DNA of 64,000 nt from Granulicella arctica (GTDB lineage Bacteria; Acidobacteriota; Terriglobia; Terriglobales; Acidobacteriaceae), in the NCBI RefSeq assembly GCF_025685605.1, contig NZ_JAGTUT010000001.1:4464001-4528000 (forward strand), in the 5' to 3' direction. The position numbers and the translations under genes are program-made. This document shows, piece by piece, positions 42,786 to 50,619 of the stretch (within the stretch, counting starts at the first letter, position 1; every line of letters begins with the position of its first letter). The notes below the pieces were generated by a model. It saw only the letters and a list, made by a program, of their open reading frames with translations. It ran no database searches and had not been told where the DNA came from.

Positions 42786-43496
42786 TTACAACGCTTTAGT
42801 TTTGTCGAGCGCGTCGTGAGCGGGATCATGCGGCCTCGGGTGCAGCAGGGGTCCGAAGCCCCGCGCATACATCTCATCGGCAAACTGGGCGTGATCACGA
42901 TATTGAATGGTCTTCATGCCGAACTCCTGGGCGGCGGCGATGTTGTCGGCGCGGTCATCGACGAAGAGGATGCGGTCAGGGGCGGTGGCGAGGCCTTCTG
43001 TGGCGTGCTGATAGATGGCGCGCTCGGGCTTGGCGATCTGGAGGGCGTGGGACCAGGTGCAGTGGTAGAAGCCGCTGAGCCAGTCGAACTTCTTGAGGAG
43101 ACCAGCGGCCATGGCATCGCCGAGGTTCGAGAGGATGCCGGTGCGGATGCCGGCCTGCTGGAGGGCGCGGGCCCACTCAACCATGGGGTAGTTGAGGTCG
43201 GTCCAGAGGTCGGTGTCTGTGGCGACGAGGTCGGCGATTTGCTCGGGCGTAAACGTGAGGCCGTTACCGGCGGCGACCAACTCCCAATAGGCGTAGGCGA
43301 TGTGGGTGCCGCGGTCGTACTCGTGGCGATGGGCCCAGTATTCGCGGTGGAGTGACTCCTCATCGAGGCCGGTGATGGTGCGCATGCGGGCCCAGGCCTT
43401 GGCGTTCGGAGGGCCGGAGAGGACGAGGCCATAGTCAAAGAGGACGGCGTCGATGGGCGTGGTGATCTCTAAGGAGGTTTCGATGGTGTTGGACAT
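42786..43496 (-). CDS. HAD-superfamily hydrolase (subfamily IA)
   Basis: This protein of about 236 residues has HAD motif I DAVLFDYGLVLSGPP, where the second acid of DxD is Y-G instead of D, so the nucleophile D is present but the acid/base is altered. Motif II is GILSNLGDAM, the lysine is in KPERAIYQ, and motif IV is ILFVDDRADNI. The cap is a four-helix bundle. I do not assign a substrate. It is divergent from the aminotransferase gene with 36 bp between starts. Confidence 0.82.
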   Translation of the reverse strand: MSNTIETSLEITTPIDAVLFDYGLVLSGPPNAKAWARMRTITGLDEESLHREYWAHRHEYDRGTHIAYAYWELVAAGNGLTFTPEQIADLVATDTDLWTDLNYPMVEWARALQQAGIRTGILSNLGDAMAAGLLKKFDWLSGFYHCTWSHALQIAKPERAIYQHATEGLATAPDRILFVDDRADNIAAAQEFGMKTIQYRDHAQFADEMYARGFGPLLHPRPHDPAHDALDKTKAL

Positions 43497-43532
43497 GGCA
43501 TGTTGATTGTAAGGGAGCGATAGCATGGAGGG

Positions 43533-44684
43533 GTGACGGATCGGTTTTCAGCGCGGACGAGTTGGGATACGGGGGAGAGTTTGCTGTCGGCGGCGGTGCG
43601 CGCGGCGCGTGAGGCTGGTCGGACGCTGATCGATCTGACGGTGTCGAACCCTACGGTGTGTGGGTTTCGCTACGATGAGGCAGCGATCCTCGGTGCGCTG
43701 AGGGCGGGTGAGGGGATGCGGTACGACCCTGATCCGCGGGGGATGCGGTCGGCGCGGGAGGCGGTGGCGGGGTACTACGCGGACCATGGGGCGGATGTGG
43801 ATCCGGATGCGCTGGTGCTGACGACAAGCACGAGTGAAGGGTACGGGTATCTGTTTCGCTTGCTTTGCGATGCGGGGGACGAGGTACTGGTGGCGCAGCC
43901 GGGGTATCCGCTGTTCGACTTTCTGGCAGACCTTGAGGATGTGCGACTGCGGACGTATCCGCTGTTTTATGACTACGGGTGGTGGATCGACTTTGCGGAG
44001 CTGGAGCAGAGAATCGGGCCGCGAACGAAGGCGATCCTGGTGGTTCACCCGAACAATCCAACAGGGCACTGGACGGCGCGGATGGAGCGCGAGCGGCTTC
44101 GGGAGATCTGCGCGCGGCATGGGTTGGCGCTGATTGTGGATGAGGTATTTCTGGATTATCCGCTGGTGGAGTCGGCTGAGGCGGTGAGCTTTGCTGCGGA
44201 GGCTAGTCCGGTGCTGACGTTTGTGCTGAGCGGCATGAGCAAGATCGCCGGACTGCCGCAGATGAAGGTGGGGTGGCTACTGACGCTTGGGCCGGACGGG
44301 TCGAGGCGGGAGGCGCTGGCTCGGCTGGAGGTGATTGCGGATACGTTCCTGTCGATGAACGCGCCGGTGCAGTTGGCGCTGCCGCACTGGCTGGATGGAC
44401 GGTGCGGGATCCAGGAGCAGATTTTAGGGCGGGTTCGGGGAAATCTGGCTGCAGTTGAGGGGTGTGGAATGCAGGTGCTCCAGACGGAGGCTGGGTGGAG
44501 CGCGGTGCTGCGGCTGGGCGGAACGGCGGAAGGATTTGTGAACGGCGTGGGTGTGGTGGTGCATCCGGGGGCGTTTTACGGGCTGGCGGGGGAGAACCGG
44601 AAGGTGGTCAGCCTGCTGACGCCTGAAGTGATCTTCAGAGCAGGAATGGAGCAGTTAGTCGATGCTACTTTCGTTAGTAGCTAG
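43533..44684 (+). CDS. Pyridoxal-phosphate-dependent aminotransferase, class I/II
   Basis: This 383-residue fold-type I aminotransferase has the N-terminal SNPTVCGFRYDE loop, the PLP-contact VVHPNNPTGHWT and the Schiff-base lysine in LSGMSKIAGLPQMKVGW, with a conserved arginine in the C-terminal FRAGMEQ region. Transamination of an aromatic or aliphatic amino acid is likely; substrate not determined. The start is GTG 43533, with GGAGG directly abutting it and AAGGGAG 15 nt upstream, an unusual spacing. It is divergent from the HAD gene. Confidence 0.88.
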   Translation: MTDRFSARTSWDTGESLLSAAVRAAREAGRTLIDLTVSNPTVCGFRYDEAAILGALRAGEGMRYDPDPRGMRSAREAVAGYYADHGADVDPDALVLTTSTSEGYGYLFRLLCDAGDEVLVAQPGYPLFDFLADLEDVRLRTYPLFYDYGWWIDFAELEQRIGPRTKAILVVHPNNPTGHWTARMERERLREICARHGLALIVDEVFLDYPLVESAEAVSFAAEASPVLTFVLSGMSKIAGLPQMKVGWLLTLGPDGSRREALARLEVIADTFLSMNAPVQLALPHWLDGRCGIQEQILGRVRGNLAAVEGCGMQVLQTEAGWSAVLRLGGTAEGFVNGVGVVVHPGAFYGLAGENRKVVSLLTPEVIFRAGMEQLVDATFVSS

Positions 44685-44734
44685 ATTGGTTCGCTTTATC
44701 TGTAGGTTTCAGTTATAGGCATAGGAGGTTCATT

Positions 44735-45367
44735 CTAATAATCTTGAAGAAATGGGTTTGTCTCGCGTTCGACGCCAATGAAGGTGTTGCCGCCGTGACC
44801 GGGGACTACTTTAGTACTTTCGGGAAGGGTGATGAGGCGGCTCTGGATGGAGTCGATGAGGGTCTTGGTGTCGCCTCCGGGGAGGTCGGTGCGGCCTACG
44901 CTTCCGGCGAAAAGGGTGTCTCCGGCCAAGAGGAGGTTTTCGCCGGGGATGTGGAGGCAGACGCTACCCTCGGTGTGGCCGGGGGTGTGGATGATGGTGC
45001 CGCTGATGCCCGTGACGGCAATCGTCTGGCCATCGGCGAGGTGGCCGTCGGGTAGAGCTACTTCAGGTGTGGCGATGCCGAGCCAACCGGCTTGTTCGTC
45101 CATCATGCGGACGAGAGGGATGTCGCGCTCGTTGTAGAGGATGGGCGCGCCGGTAAGGCGCTTGAGGTGCTGGGCTCCGGCGATGTGGTCGATGTGTGCG
45201 TGGGTGATGATGATCTGCTTGACGGTGAGCTTGTGACGGGCGAGGACGGCGAGGATGCGGGGGATGTCGTCGCCGGGGTCAATGACCATGGCTTCGCGGG
45301 AGGTCTCATCGCCGAGGATGGAGCAGTTGCACTGGAGGGGGCCGACGCGGAGAATCTCGTGGATCAT
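44735..45367 (-). CDS. MBL-fold metallo-hydrolase (glyoxalase II-like)
   Basis: This 210-residue metallo-beta-lactamase-fold hydrolase has the metal site THAHIDHIAGA (HxHxDH), then H in HTPGHTEGSVCL, D in LLAGDTLFAGSVGRTD and H in VVPGHGG. These match glyoxalase II/hydroxyacylglutathione hydrolase-like enzymes that cleave thioesters such as S-lactoylglutathione. Length is somewhat shorter than classical GloB and matches the short bacterial group. It is separated from secG by a hairpin. Confidence 0.85.
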   Translation of the reverse strand: MIHEILRVGPLQCNCSILGDETSREAMVIDPGDDIPRILAVLARHKLTVKQIIITHAHIDHIAGAQHLKRLTGAPILYNERDIPLVRMMDEQAGWLGIATPEVALPDGHLADGQTIAVTGISGTIIHTPGHTEGSVCLHIPGENLLLAGDTLFAGSVGRTDLPGGDTKTLIDSIQSRLITLPESTKVVPGHGGNTFIGVERETNPFLQDY

Positions 45368-45393
45368 GAGTCTAGTTTAGAGCCCATGATGCA

Positions 45394-45423
45394 GAAAGCG
45401 CAGACCCTTAGGCCTGCGCTTTC
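45394..45423 (-). terminator. 10-bp stem terminator downstream of secG
   Basis: GAAAGCGCAG (45394-45403) pairs with CTGCGCTTTC (45414-45423) around a 10-nt loop, in the gap between the secG stop and the MBL start on the same strand. The minus-strand continuation starts TGC, without a long T-tract. Confidence 0.55.
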
Positions 45424-45440
45424 GAAGTTGCTGAGGCTGC

Positions 45441-45731
45441 TTACTTCTTTGGGGTTGTCTGGGACGAGGGCGTGCCGGAGAGTACGGAGTGGTCACCGGA
45501 GGCGCGAGAGAGCAGGATGGTGAGCGCGATCGAGATGAGCATGAAGAGAACGGCCGCATAGGCAGTCAGCTTGGTAAGCAGGTTGGCCGCGCCGCGAGGA
45601 CCGAAGGCGGTCTGCGAACCCTGTCCGCCGAAGGCTCCGGCTAGGTCGGCCGACTTGCCCTGCTGAAGCAGGACGACACCAATGAGGAAGAGGCAGACGA
45701 TCACATGGATGACAACGAGCAGATAGATCAT
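45441..45731 (-). CDS. secG: Preprotein translocase subunit SecG
   Basis: This 96-residue protein has two transmembrane helices (about 3-22 and 50-72) with the SecG signature LLQQGKSADLAGAFGGQGSQTAFGPRG between them, and a polar Ser/Thr tail. SecG joins SecYE and SecA to move preproteins across the inner membrane. The ATG at 45731 was chosen because the upstream in-frame codons are not SecG-like. A long hairpin and a tRNA-Leu-like stretch lie upstream. Confidence 0.92.
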   Translation of the reverse strand: MIYLLVVIHVIVCLFLIGVVLLQQGKSADLAGAFGGQGSQTAFGPRGAANLLTKLTAYAAVLFMLISIALTILLSRASGDHSVLSGTPSSQTTPKK

Positions 45732-45770
45732 CGGGTTGTTTCTAAACCTTCTTGCGGCAAAATGTTGGCT

Positions 45771-45826
45771 TGATGTGGAGGAGTTGAACCCCAAGGCGTA
45801 CGGCCACAGCACCTCAGTCCGTCTAT
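45771..45826 (-). other. tRNA-Leu(GAG)-like 3' fragment, no acceptor partner
   Basis: Read on the minus strand, this contains CTGAGGT as anticodon-loop-like heptamer, a GGC/GCC variable-arm-like hairpin (GGCCGTACGCC), GGGGTTCAACTCC as T-arm and CACATCA as acceptor 3' strand. The 5' half, including TGATGTG to match the acceptor, is missing, so this is no functional tRNA gene. E. coli has secG next to leuU (tRNA-Leu GAG), which makes a remnant plausible, but chance cannot be excluded. Confidence 0.3.
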
Positions 45827-45860
45827 AAGTGTACCACCGGGGTGGGACGGCTTATAGACG
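45820..45860 (-). terminator. Long two-part hairpin between aldehyde dehydrogenase and secG
   Basis: CGTCTATAAG (45820-45829) pairs perfectly with CTTATAGACG (45851-45860), enclosing CCACC-GG-GGTGG (45834-45845). It starts 24 bp past the dehydrogenase stop and precedes secG, so it likely ends the upstream transcript. There is no T-tract. Confidence 0.55.
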
Positions 45861-45883
45861 AACCTGCGAGCGCATCGGCTGCC

Positions 45884-47482
45884 CTACTCGCGGGTGAGGG
45901 TGCCGTTGACCAGGCGCATGATGGCGGTGGGGTTGGACTGTTGGAGCTCAGCGGGGAGTGCGGCGTTGGGGAAGTCCTGGTAGCAGACGGGGCGGGTAAA
46001 GCGGAAGATGGCCTGGGTGCCGACGGAGGTGGAGCGGCCGTCGGAGGTGGCAGGGAACGGACCGCCGTGGACCATGGAGTGGCAGACTTCGACGCCCGTT
46101 GGATAGCCGTTGAAGAGGATGCGGCCTACCTTGGTTTCGAGGACGCGGATGAGGTCGTGGGCGTTGGCGATGTCAGCTTCGGTGCCGTGGATGGTGGCGG
46201 TGAGATGGCCCTGTAACTTTTTGGCGGCGTTGAGGAGGTCGGACTCGGCTCCATAGTGGACGAGGAGGGTGGTGGGTCCGAAGACCTCTTCGCCCAGCTC
46301 GGGGTTGGCGAGGAAGTCGGTGAGGGTTACGGCGAAGACGAGCGCGGAGCCCGTGGCGATGCCGGGTTGTGCGGGCGTGTGGATTCCAGCGACGAGCTGG
46401 GCCTGGCCCTCGGCGAGACGTTGCTGGACGGCCTTGTTGTACTTGGTGGCGATGCCCTCGGTGAGCATTCCGTTCTGTCCGAGCGTGGAGACGCCCGTCT
46501 GGAGGGCTTCGGTGAAGGCGGCGCTATCGGCCTCGGGGATGAAGACGACGCCGGGCTTGGTGCAGAACTGGCCGGAGCCGAGGGTGAACGATCCCTGCAG
46601 GCCTTGTGCGAGTTGCGCGCTGCGTTCGCGCATGGCGTTGGGCAGGATGAAGAGGGGATTAGTGCTGCCCATCTCGGCGTAGCAGGGGATTGGTTCGGGG
46701 CGACCAGCGGCGAGGCGCATGAGGGCCTGACCGGCGGGGGCGGAGCCGGTGAAGGCTACGGCCTTAATGGTGGGGTGCTGAACGAGGGCTACGCCGATCT
46801 CGATGCCGCTGTCGAAGAGCAGGGAGAAGACTCCTGCGGGCAGGCCAGCGTTCGCGACGGCCTGACGGATGATGAGGCCGACGAGTTCGCTGGTTCCGGG
46901 ATGGGCGGGGTGTGCCTTGACGATGACGGGATTGCCCGCGGCGAGGGCAGAGGCCGTGTCTCCACCGGCGACCGAGAAGGCGAGGGGGAAGTTGCTGGCA
47001 CCGAAGACGGCAACCGGGCCGAGTGGGCGGAGCATGGAGCGGAGGTCGGCGCGAGGAAGTGGCTTGCGGTCGGGCAGGGCGAGGTCGATGCGGGCGTCGA
47101 CCCATGAGCCTTCGTCGAGGAGATCGGCGAAGAGCTTGAGCTGGCCTGTGGTGCGGCCTAACTCTCCTGTCAACCGGGGCAGGGGCAAGCCGGACTCCTG
47201 GTTGGCTCGGGCGATGATGGCTTCGCCTTGTGCGGTGAGGCCGTCGGCGATGCTGCGGAGGAAGGCGGCGCGCTGTTTGCCGGTGAGGGCGGCGTAGGCG
47301 GGCGCGGCTGTGGCGGCGAGTGCAGCGGCCTGATCGACATCAGCCGTGGTCGCGGAATGGAATGCCGGTTCGAGCTTCGCGCCCGTGGCAGGGTTGATGC
47401 CGTAGAACTCTTTGCCGGTAGAGGCTGGGTGGTGTGTGCCGATGAGCGAGAGACCGGCGAGCTTCAGTTCCTGCGTTTCCAT
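45884..47482 (-). CDS. Aldehyde dehydrogenase, alpha-ketoglutarate semialdehyde dehydrogenase-like
   Basis: This 532-residue NAD(P)-dependent ALDH has the nucleophile in GSGQFCTKPGVVF and the general base in CYAEMGSTNP, the FTGSAPAGQALMRLA cofactor loop, and NPVIVKAHPAHPG. The overall length and NFPLAFSVAGGDTASALAAG segment match the ketoglutarate-semialdehyde dehydrogenase group, which closes oxidative sugar-acid and hydroxyproline pathways. The start follows AAGGGG. It lies 30 bp downstream of the TIR gene, so the two are probably one operon. Confidence 0.88.
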   Translation of the reverse strand: METQELKLAGLSLIGTHHPASTGKEFYGINPATGAKLEPAFHSATTADVDQAAALAATAAPAYAALTGKQRAAFLRSIADGLTAQGEAIIARANQESGLPLPRLTGELGRTTGQLKLFADLLDEGSWVDARIDLALPDRKPLPRADLRSMLRPLGPVAVFGASNFPLAFSVAGGDTASALAAGNPVIVKAHPAHPGTSELVGLIIRQAVANAGLPAGVFSLLFDSGIEIGVALVQHPTIKAVAFTGSAPAGQALMRLAAGRPEPIPCYAEMGSTNPLFILPNAMRERSAQLAQGLQGSFTLGSGQFCTKPGVVFIPEADSAAFTEALQTGVSTLGQNGMLTEGIATKYNKAVQQRLAEGQAQLVAGIHTPAQPGIATGSALVFAVTLTDFLANPELGEEVFGPTTLLVHYGAESDLLNAAKKLQGHLTATIHGTEADIANAHDLIRVLETKVGRILFNGYPTGVEVCHSMVHGGPFPATSDGRSTSVGTQAIFRFTRPVCYQDFPNAALPAELQQSNPTAIMRLVNGTLTRE

Positions 47483-47512
47483 CTGATACCCCTTGTGTCG
47501 ATTGGTACTACC

Positions 47513-48115
47513 TTACACATTTTGGCCGATGAGGTTTGTCAGGGCGATCATGTCGCCACCACTAAGAATGTAATCGTTGCGATCCCATGCGAGGCCGATG
47601 CCGTTGCCGGGCGTTTTACTTACCCTGAGGCGCGTCATTGTGGGCTCGCCGAGACCGACGATCTGGCCTTCGGCCGAGGTGAACTCCATCACGATGGTGC
47701 GGAGGGGCGGCCTTCCGGCCTGGCGACGCTTACCATTTTCGAGGTGGACCATGCGGACCTCTTTCATGCACCAGTCGCTGGCTTTGTACTCGGGGGTGTA
47801 GGCGATGAGCATGACGGAGGCGGTCTGCATGGCATTTTTGTAAAGCGCCTCCCAATCGCTTCGCCGTGCTCCGATGGGGAAGGCCTTTGTCTCGGAGCGC
47901 ATGTGGGGGCGCATGTCGGGTGCGATATCGAGGGTGACCTTTGGCTTGTTGTGAATGGGAGCGGGAACGGGAACAAGACGAGCTACGTGGAAGTCGACAT
48001 AGACGGAATCGGGGTAGCCCAGCTGGTAGCGATTCATGAGTTGGTGGCGAAGCCATGTGGCAAATTCGTAACCATGATTGGCCATGGCGAAGCTCATAAT
48101 GATCCTGGCTGACAT
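47513..48115 (-). CDS. TIR-domain protein, single-domain
   Basis: This 200-residue protein is almost entirely a TIR domain. It opens RIIMSFAMANHGYEFATWLRHQL (beta-A to alpha-A), has the conserved VMLIAYTPEYKASDWCMKEV segment (residues about 101-120) with D114-W115 and E119, the position of the catalytic glutamate in NAD-cleaving TIRs, and RPPLRTIVMEF afterwards. No other domain is present. The ribosome site GGGAGAG precedes ATG 48115. It is upstream of the aldehyde dehydrogenase gene and divergent from glpK, an unusual context for a TIR protein. Confidence 0.72.
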   Translation of the reverse strand: MSARIIMSFAMANHGYEFATWLRHQLMNRYQLGYPDSVYVDFHVARLVPVPAPIHNKPKVTLDIAPDMRPHMRSETKAFPIGARRSDWEALYKNAMQTASVMLIAYTPEYKASDWCMKEVRMVHLENGKRRQAGRPPLRTIVMEFTSAEGQIVGLGEPTMTRLRVSKTPGNGIGLAWDRNDYILSGGDMIALTNLIGQNV

Positions 48116-48166
48116 GTCGGTCTCTCCCTGAAACTGGATTCTATCCGAGCTTGATTGCAGGTGCGT

Positions 48167-48191
48167 CAGTCGCCCTTGATCGTATCGGGCG
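48167..48191. promoter_or_regulatory. Inverted repeat in the TIR/glpK divergent region
   Basis: GTCGCCC (48167-48173) pairs with GGGCGAC (48185-48191) around TTGATCGTATC, which itself has GAT/ATC. It lies 51 nt upstream of the TIR start and 57 nt upstream of the glpK start. A regulator-binding site shared by both promoters is possible. Confidence 0.35.
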
Positions 48192-48248
48192 ACGGATGTT
48201 CCCTCAGTTTGATTAGTATGGGTTGACCTTACAGGTGAGGAAAAAGAC

Positions 48249-49748
48249 ATGACGGCGTATATCGGGGCTTTGGATCAGGGAACGACGAGTACGCGATTCA
48301 TGGTGTTCGACCGGTTGGGGCGCGTGGTGTCGATGGCGCAGAAGGAGCATGAGCAGATCTATCCGCATCCGGGTTGGGTGGAGCACGATGCGCTTGAGAT
48401 CTGGCGGCGGACGCTGGAAGTGATCGATGAGGCGTCGGATGCGCGAGGCTTGCGGCCGAAGGACTTTGCGGCGATTGGAATTACGAATCAGCGGGAGACG
48501 ACCGTCGTCTGGAACAAGGAGACGGGGCTGCCGATCTATAACGCGCTGGTGTGGCAGGACACGCGGGTAGCCGATTATGTGACGCGACTTGCAGCGGATG
48601 GTGGCAAGGACCGGTTCCGCGCGAAGACAGGTTTGCCCCTGACTACGTACTTCAGCGGGCTGAAGATTCGGTGGCTGCTCGACAACGTCAAAGGTGCACG
48701 GGCTGATGCAGAGGCAGGCAAGCTGCTGTTCGGCAATATGGATGCGTACCTGATGTGGAACCTGACGGGCGGTGCGAACGGCGGCATCCACGTGACGGAC
48801 GTGACGAATGCGAGTCGGACGCAGTTGATGGGTCTGGCAACGCTCGACTGGGATGAGGAGTTGCTGCGGGAGTTCGAGATACCCCGCGCGATGCTGCCGG
48901 AGATTCGATCTTCGAGCGAGGTCTATGGGGAGATGACGCGGACGCATCTTGCGGGGGTGCCGATTGCGGGAATCCTCGGGGATCAGCATGCAGCGCTGGT
49001 GGGACAGACATGCTTCAAAGCTGGCGAGGCAAAGAACACCTATGGAACCGGGTGCTTTCTGCTGCTGAATACGGGGGAGACGCCGGTGCAATCGCAACAC
49101 GGATTGCTGACCACCGTCGGTTACAAATTCGGCAAGCAGCCTGCGGTGTTCGCGCTTGAGGGAAGCATCGCGATTACGGGTGCGCTGGTGCAGTGGATTC
49201 GGGACAACCTTGGCTTGATCAACAAGAGTGAAGAGATTGAGTTGCTGTCGAATACAGTGAAGGATAACGGCGGGGTTTATTTCGTTCCGGCGTTTAGCGG
49301 TCTCTATGCGCCGTATTGGAAGGACAGCGCGCGTGGGGTGATTACGGGGCTGACGCGGTATGCGAACAAGGGCCATATTGCGCGGGCGGCGCTTGAGGCG
49401 ACGGCCTACCAGACGCGTGAGGTGGTGGAGGCGATGGAGGCTGATTCGGGTATCTCGCTTGAGCAGTTGCGGACGGATGGTGGGATGGTGGCGAACGATC
49501 TGTTGATGCAGTTTCAGGCGGATATTCTGGACCGGACGGTGGTACGGCCCCTGATCAAAGAGACGACGGCGCTTGGGGCGGCGTATGCTGCGGGGTTGGC
49601 GGTGGAGTTCTATAAGGATACGGATGATCTGATTGCGAACTGGTCGATCGATCGGACGTGGCGGCCGCAGATGGAGGATGCTCAACGGGATGAGCACTAC
49701 CGGCAATGGAAGAAGGCGGTGACACGGTCGTTCGATTGGGTGGATTAG
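48249..49748 (+). CDS. glpK: Glycerol kinase
   Basis: This 499-residue FGGY kinase phosphorylates glycerol to sn-glycerol-3-phosphate. It starts with YIGALDQGTTSTRFMVFD, contains ITNQRETTVVWNKETG, IRWLLDNV, the GDQHAALVGQTCF and TYGTGCFLLLNTG ATP-site loops, and ends with ALEATAYQTREVVEAM and LRTDGGM. Length is standard. GAGGAAAAAG precedes the ATG. It heads the glpK-glpF-glpD module, and the divergent TIR gene shares its promoter region. Confidence 0.97.
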   Translation: MTAYIGALDQGTTSTRFMVFDRLGRVVSMAQKEHEQIYPHPGWVEHDALEIWRRTLEVIDEASDARGLRPKDFAAIGITNQRETTVVWNKETGLPIYNALVWQDTRVADYVTRLAADGGKDRFRAKTGLPLTTYFSGLKIRWLLDNVKGARADAEAGKLLFGNMDAYLMWNLTGGANGGIHVTDVTNASRTQLMGLATLDWDEELLREFEIPRAMLPEIRSSSEVYGEMTRTHLAGVPIAGILGDQHAALVGQTCFKAGEAKNTYGTGCFLLLNTGETPVQSQHGLLTTVGYKFGKQPAVFALEGSIAITGALVQWIRDNLGLINKSEEIELLSNTVKDNGGVYFVPAFSGLYAPYWKDSARGVITGLTRYANKGHIARAALEATAYQTREVVEAMEADSGISLEQLRTDGGMVANDLLMQFQADILDRTVVRPLIKETTALGAAYAAGLAVEFYKDTDDLIANWSIDRTWRPQMEDAQRDEHYRQWKKAVTRSFDWVD

Positions 49749-49749
49749 A

Positions 49750-49800
49750 GGCGTCAGCAAAAGCAATCGCAGGTCCTTCGACTGCGCTCAGGATGACAGT
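49750..49800 (+). repeat. REP-like element in the glpK-glpF gap
   Basis: GCGTCAGCAAAAGCAATCGCAGG is followed by TCCTTCGACTGCGCTCAGGATGACAG. The CCTTCG...CAGGATGAC core is the same repeat type as at 19290-19360 and the variant at 53592-53626. It lies between two genes of one operon and should be transcribed. Confidence 0.55.
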
Positions 49801-49845
49801 ACCTGTTGATGGTTCACGGTGTAGGAAACGGTACGAGGAGTAGGA

Positions 49846-50574
49846 ATGATTTCACCGTTCTTTGGCGAGTTTATGGGTACGTTGGTGGTGATCCTGCTGG
49901 GCGAAGGGGTGAACGCAGCGGTGACGTTGAAGCGGTCGAAGGCGGAGGGTGCGGGGTGGATGGTGATCGCCGCGGGGTGGGGATTTGCTGTTTTCTGCGG
50001 CGTGGTAACGGCGATTGCGTGCGGGAGCCCGGGTGCGCATCTGAACCCGGCGGTGACGATTGCGGTGGCGATCAAGACGGGGGATTTCTCGCATGTTGCT
50101 TCGTTTATCGTGGCGCAGTTTCTTGGGGCGTTTGTGGGAGCGGCGGTGATGTGGCTGTTCTATATGCCGCACTGGGAGTTGACGGAGGACAAGGCGGCGA
50201 AGCTTGGTATTTTCTGCACGTCGCCTGCGGTGCGCAGCCCGGTGTGGAACCTGTTCTCGGAGATCGTAGCGACGATGGTGCTGCTGCTGGTGATCGGGTC
50301 GATCGGGGCCAAGACATTTGCGCCGATGGGACCTGCTCCGGGGTTGGCACCCTACCTTGTGGGCATACTGGTGTGGTCGATCGGGCTGTCGCTCGGTGCG
50401 ACTACGGGTTATGCGATCAATCCGGTGCGTGACTTTGGACCGCGACTGGCGCACTTCCTGTTGCCGGTTGCCGGCAAGGGTGGGTCGGACTGGGGCTATG
50501 CCTGGGTACCGATTGTGGGGCCGACGGTGGGCGCTGTCGTGATCGGGCTGTTCCTCAGGTACTCTGGCATTTGA
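49846..50574 (+). CDS. glpF: Glycerol uptake facilitator (aquaglyceroporin)
   Basis: This 242-residue MIP-family channel has six transmembrane helices and two half-helices. The first selectivity loop GAHLNPAVTIA is canonical. The second reads GYAINPVRDFGPR, with NPV instead of NPA but the RDFGPR of glycerol facilitators. It would admit glycerol for glpK. The ATG follows GAGTAGGA. It is the second gene of the glp module. Confidence 0.93.
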   Translation: MISPFFGEFMGTLVVILLGEGVNAAVTLKRSKAEGAGWMVIAAGWGFAVFCGVVTAIACGSPGAHLNPAVTIAVAIKTGDFSHVASFIVAQFLGAFVGAAVMWLFYMPHWELTEDKAAKLGIFCTSPAVRSPVWNLFSEIVATMVLLLVIGSIGAKTFAPMGPAPGLAPYLVGILVWSIGLSLGATTGYAINPVRDFGPRLAHFLLPVAGKGGSDWGYAWVPIVGPTVGAVVIGLFLRYSGI

Positions 50575-50619
50575 GTGCTATACGCGGCATTGGCATCTCA
50601 TAGATATGAGGACCTGTGG

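Noticed and set aside
48213..49766. A 517-codon antisense open frame over glpK
   Set aside because: Arg/His/Pro/Leu-rich translation typical of antisense of a GC-rich gene; glpK is clear on the plus strand.
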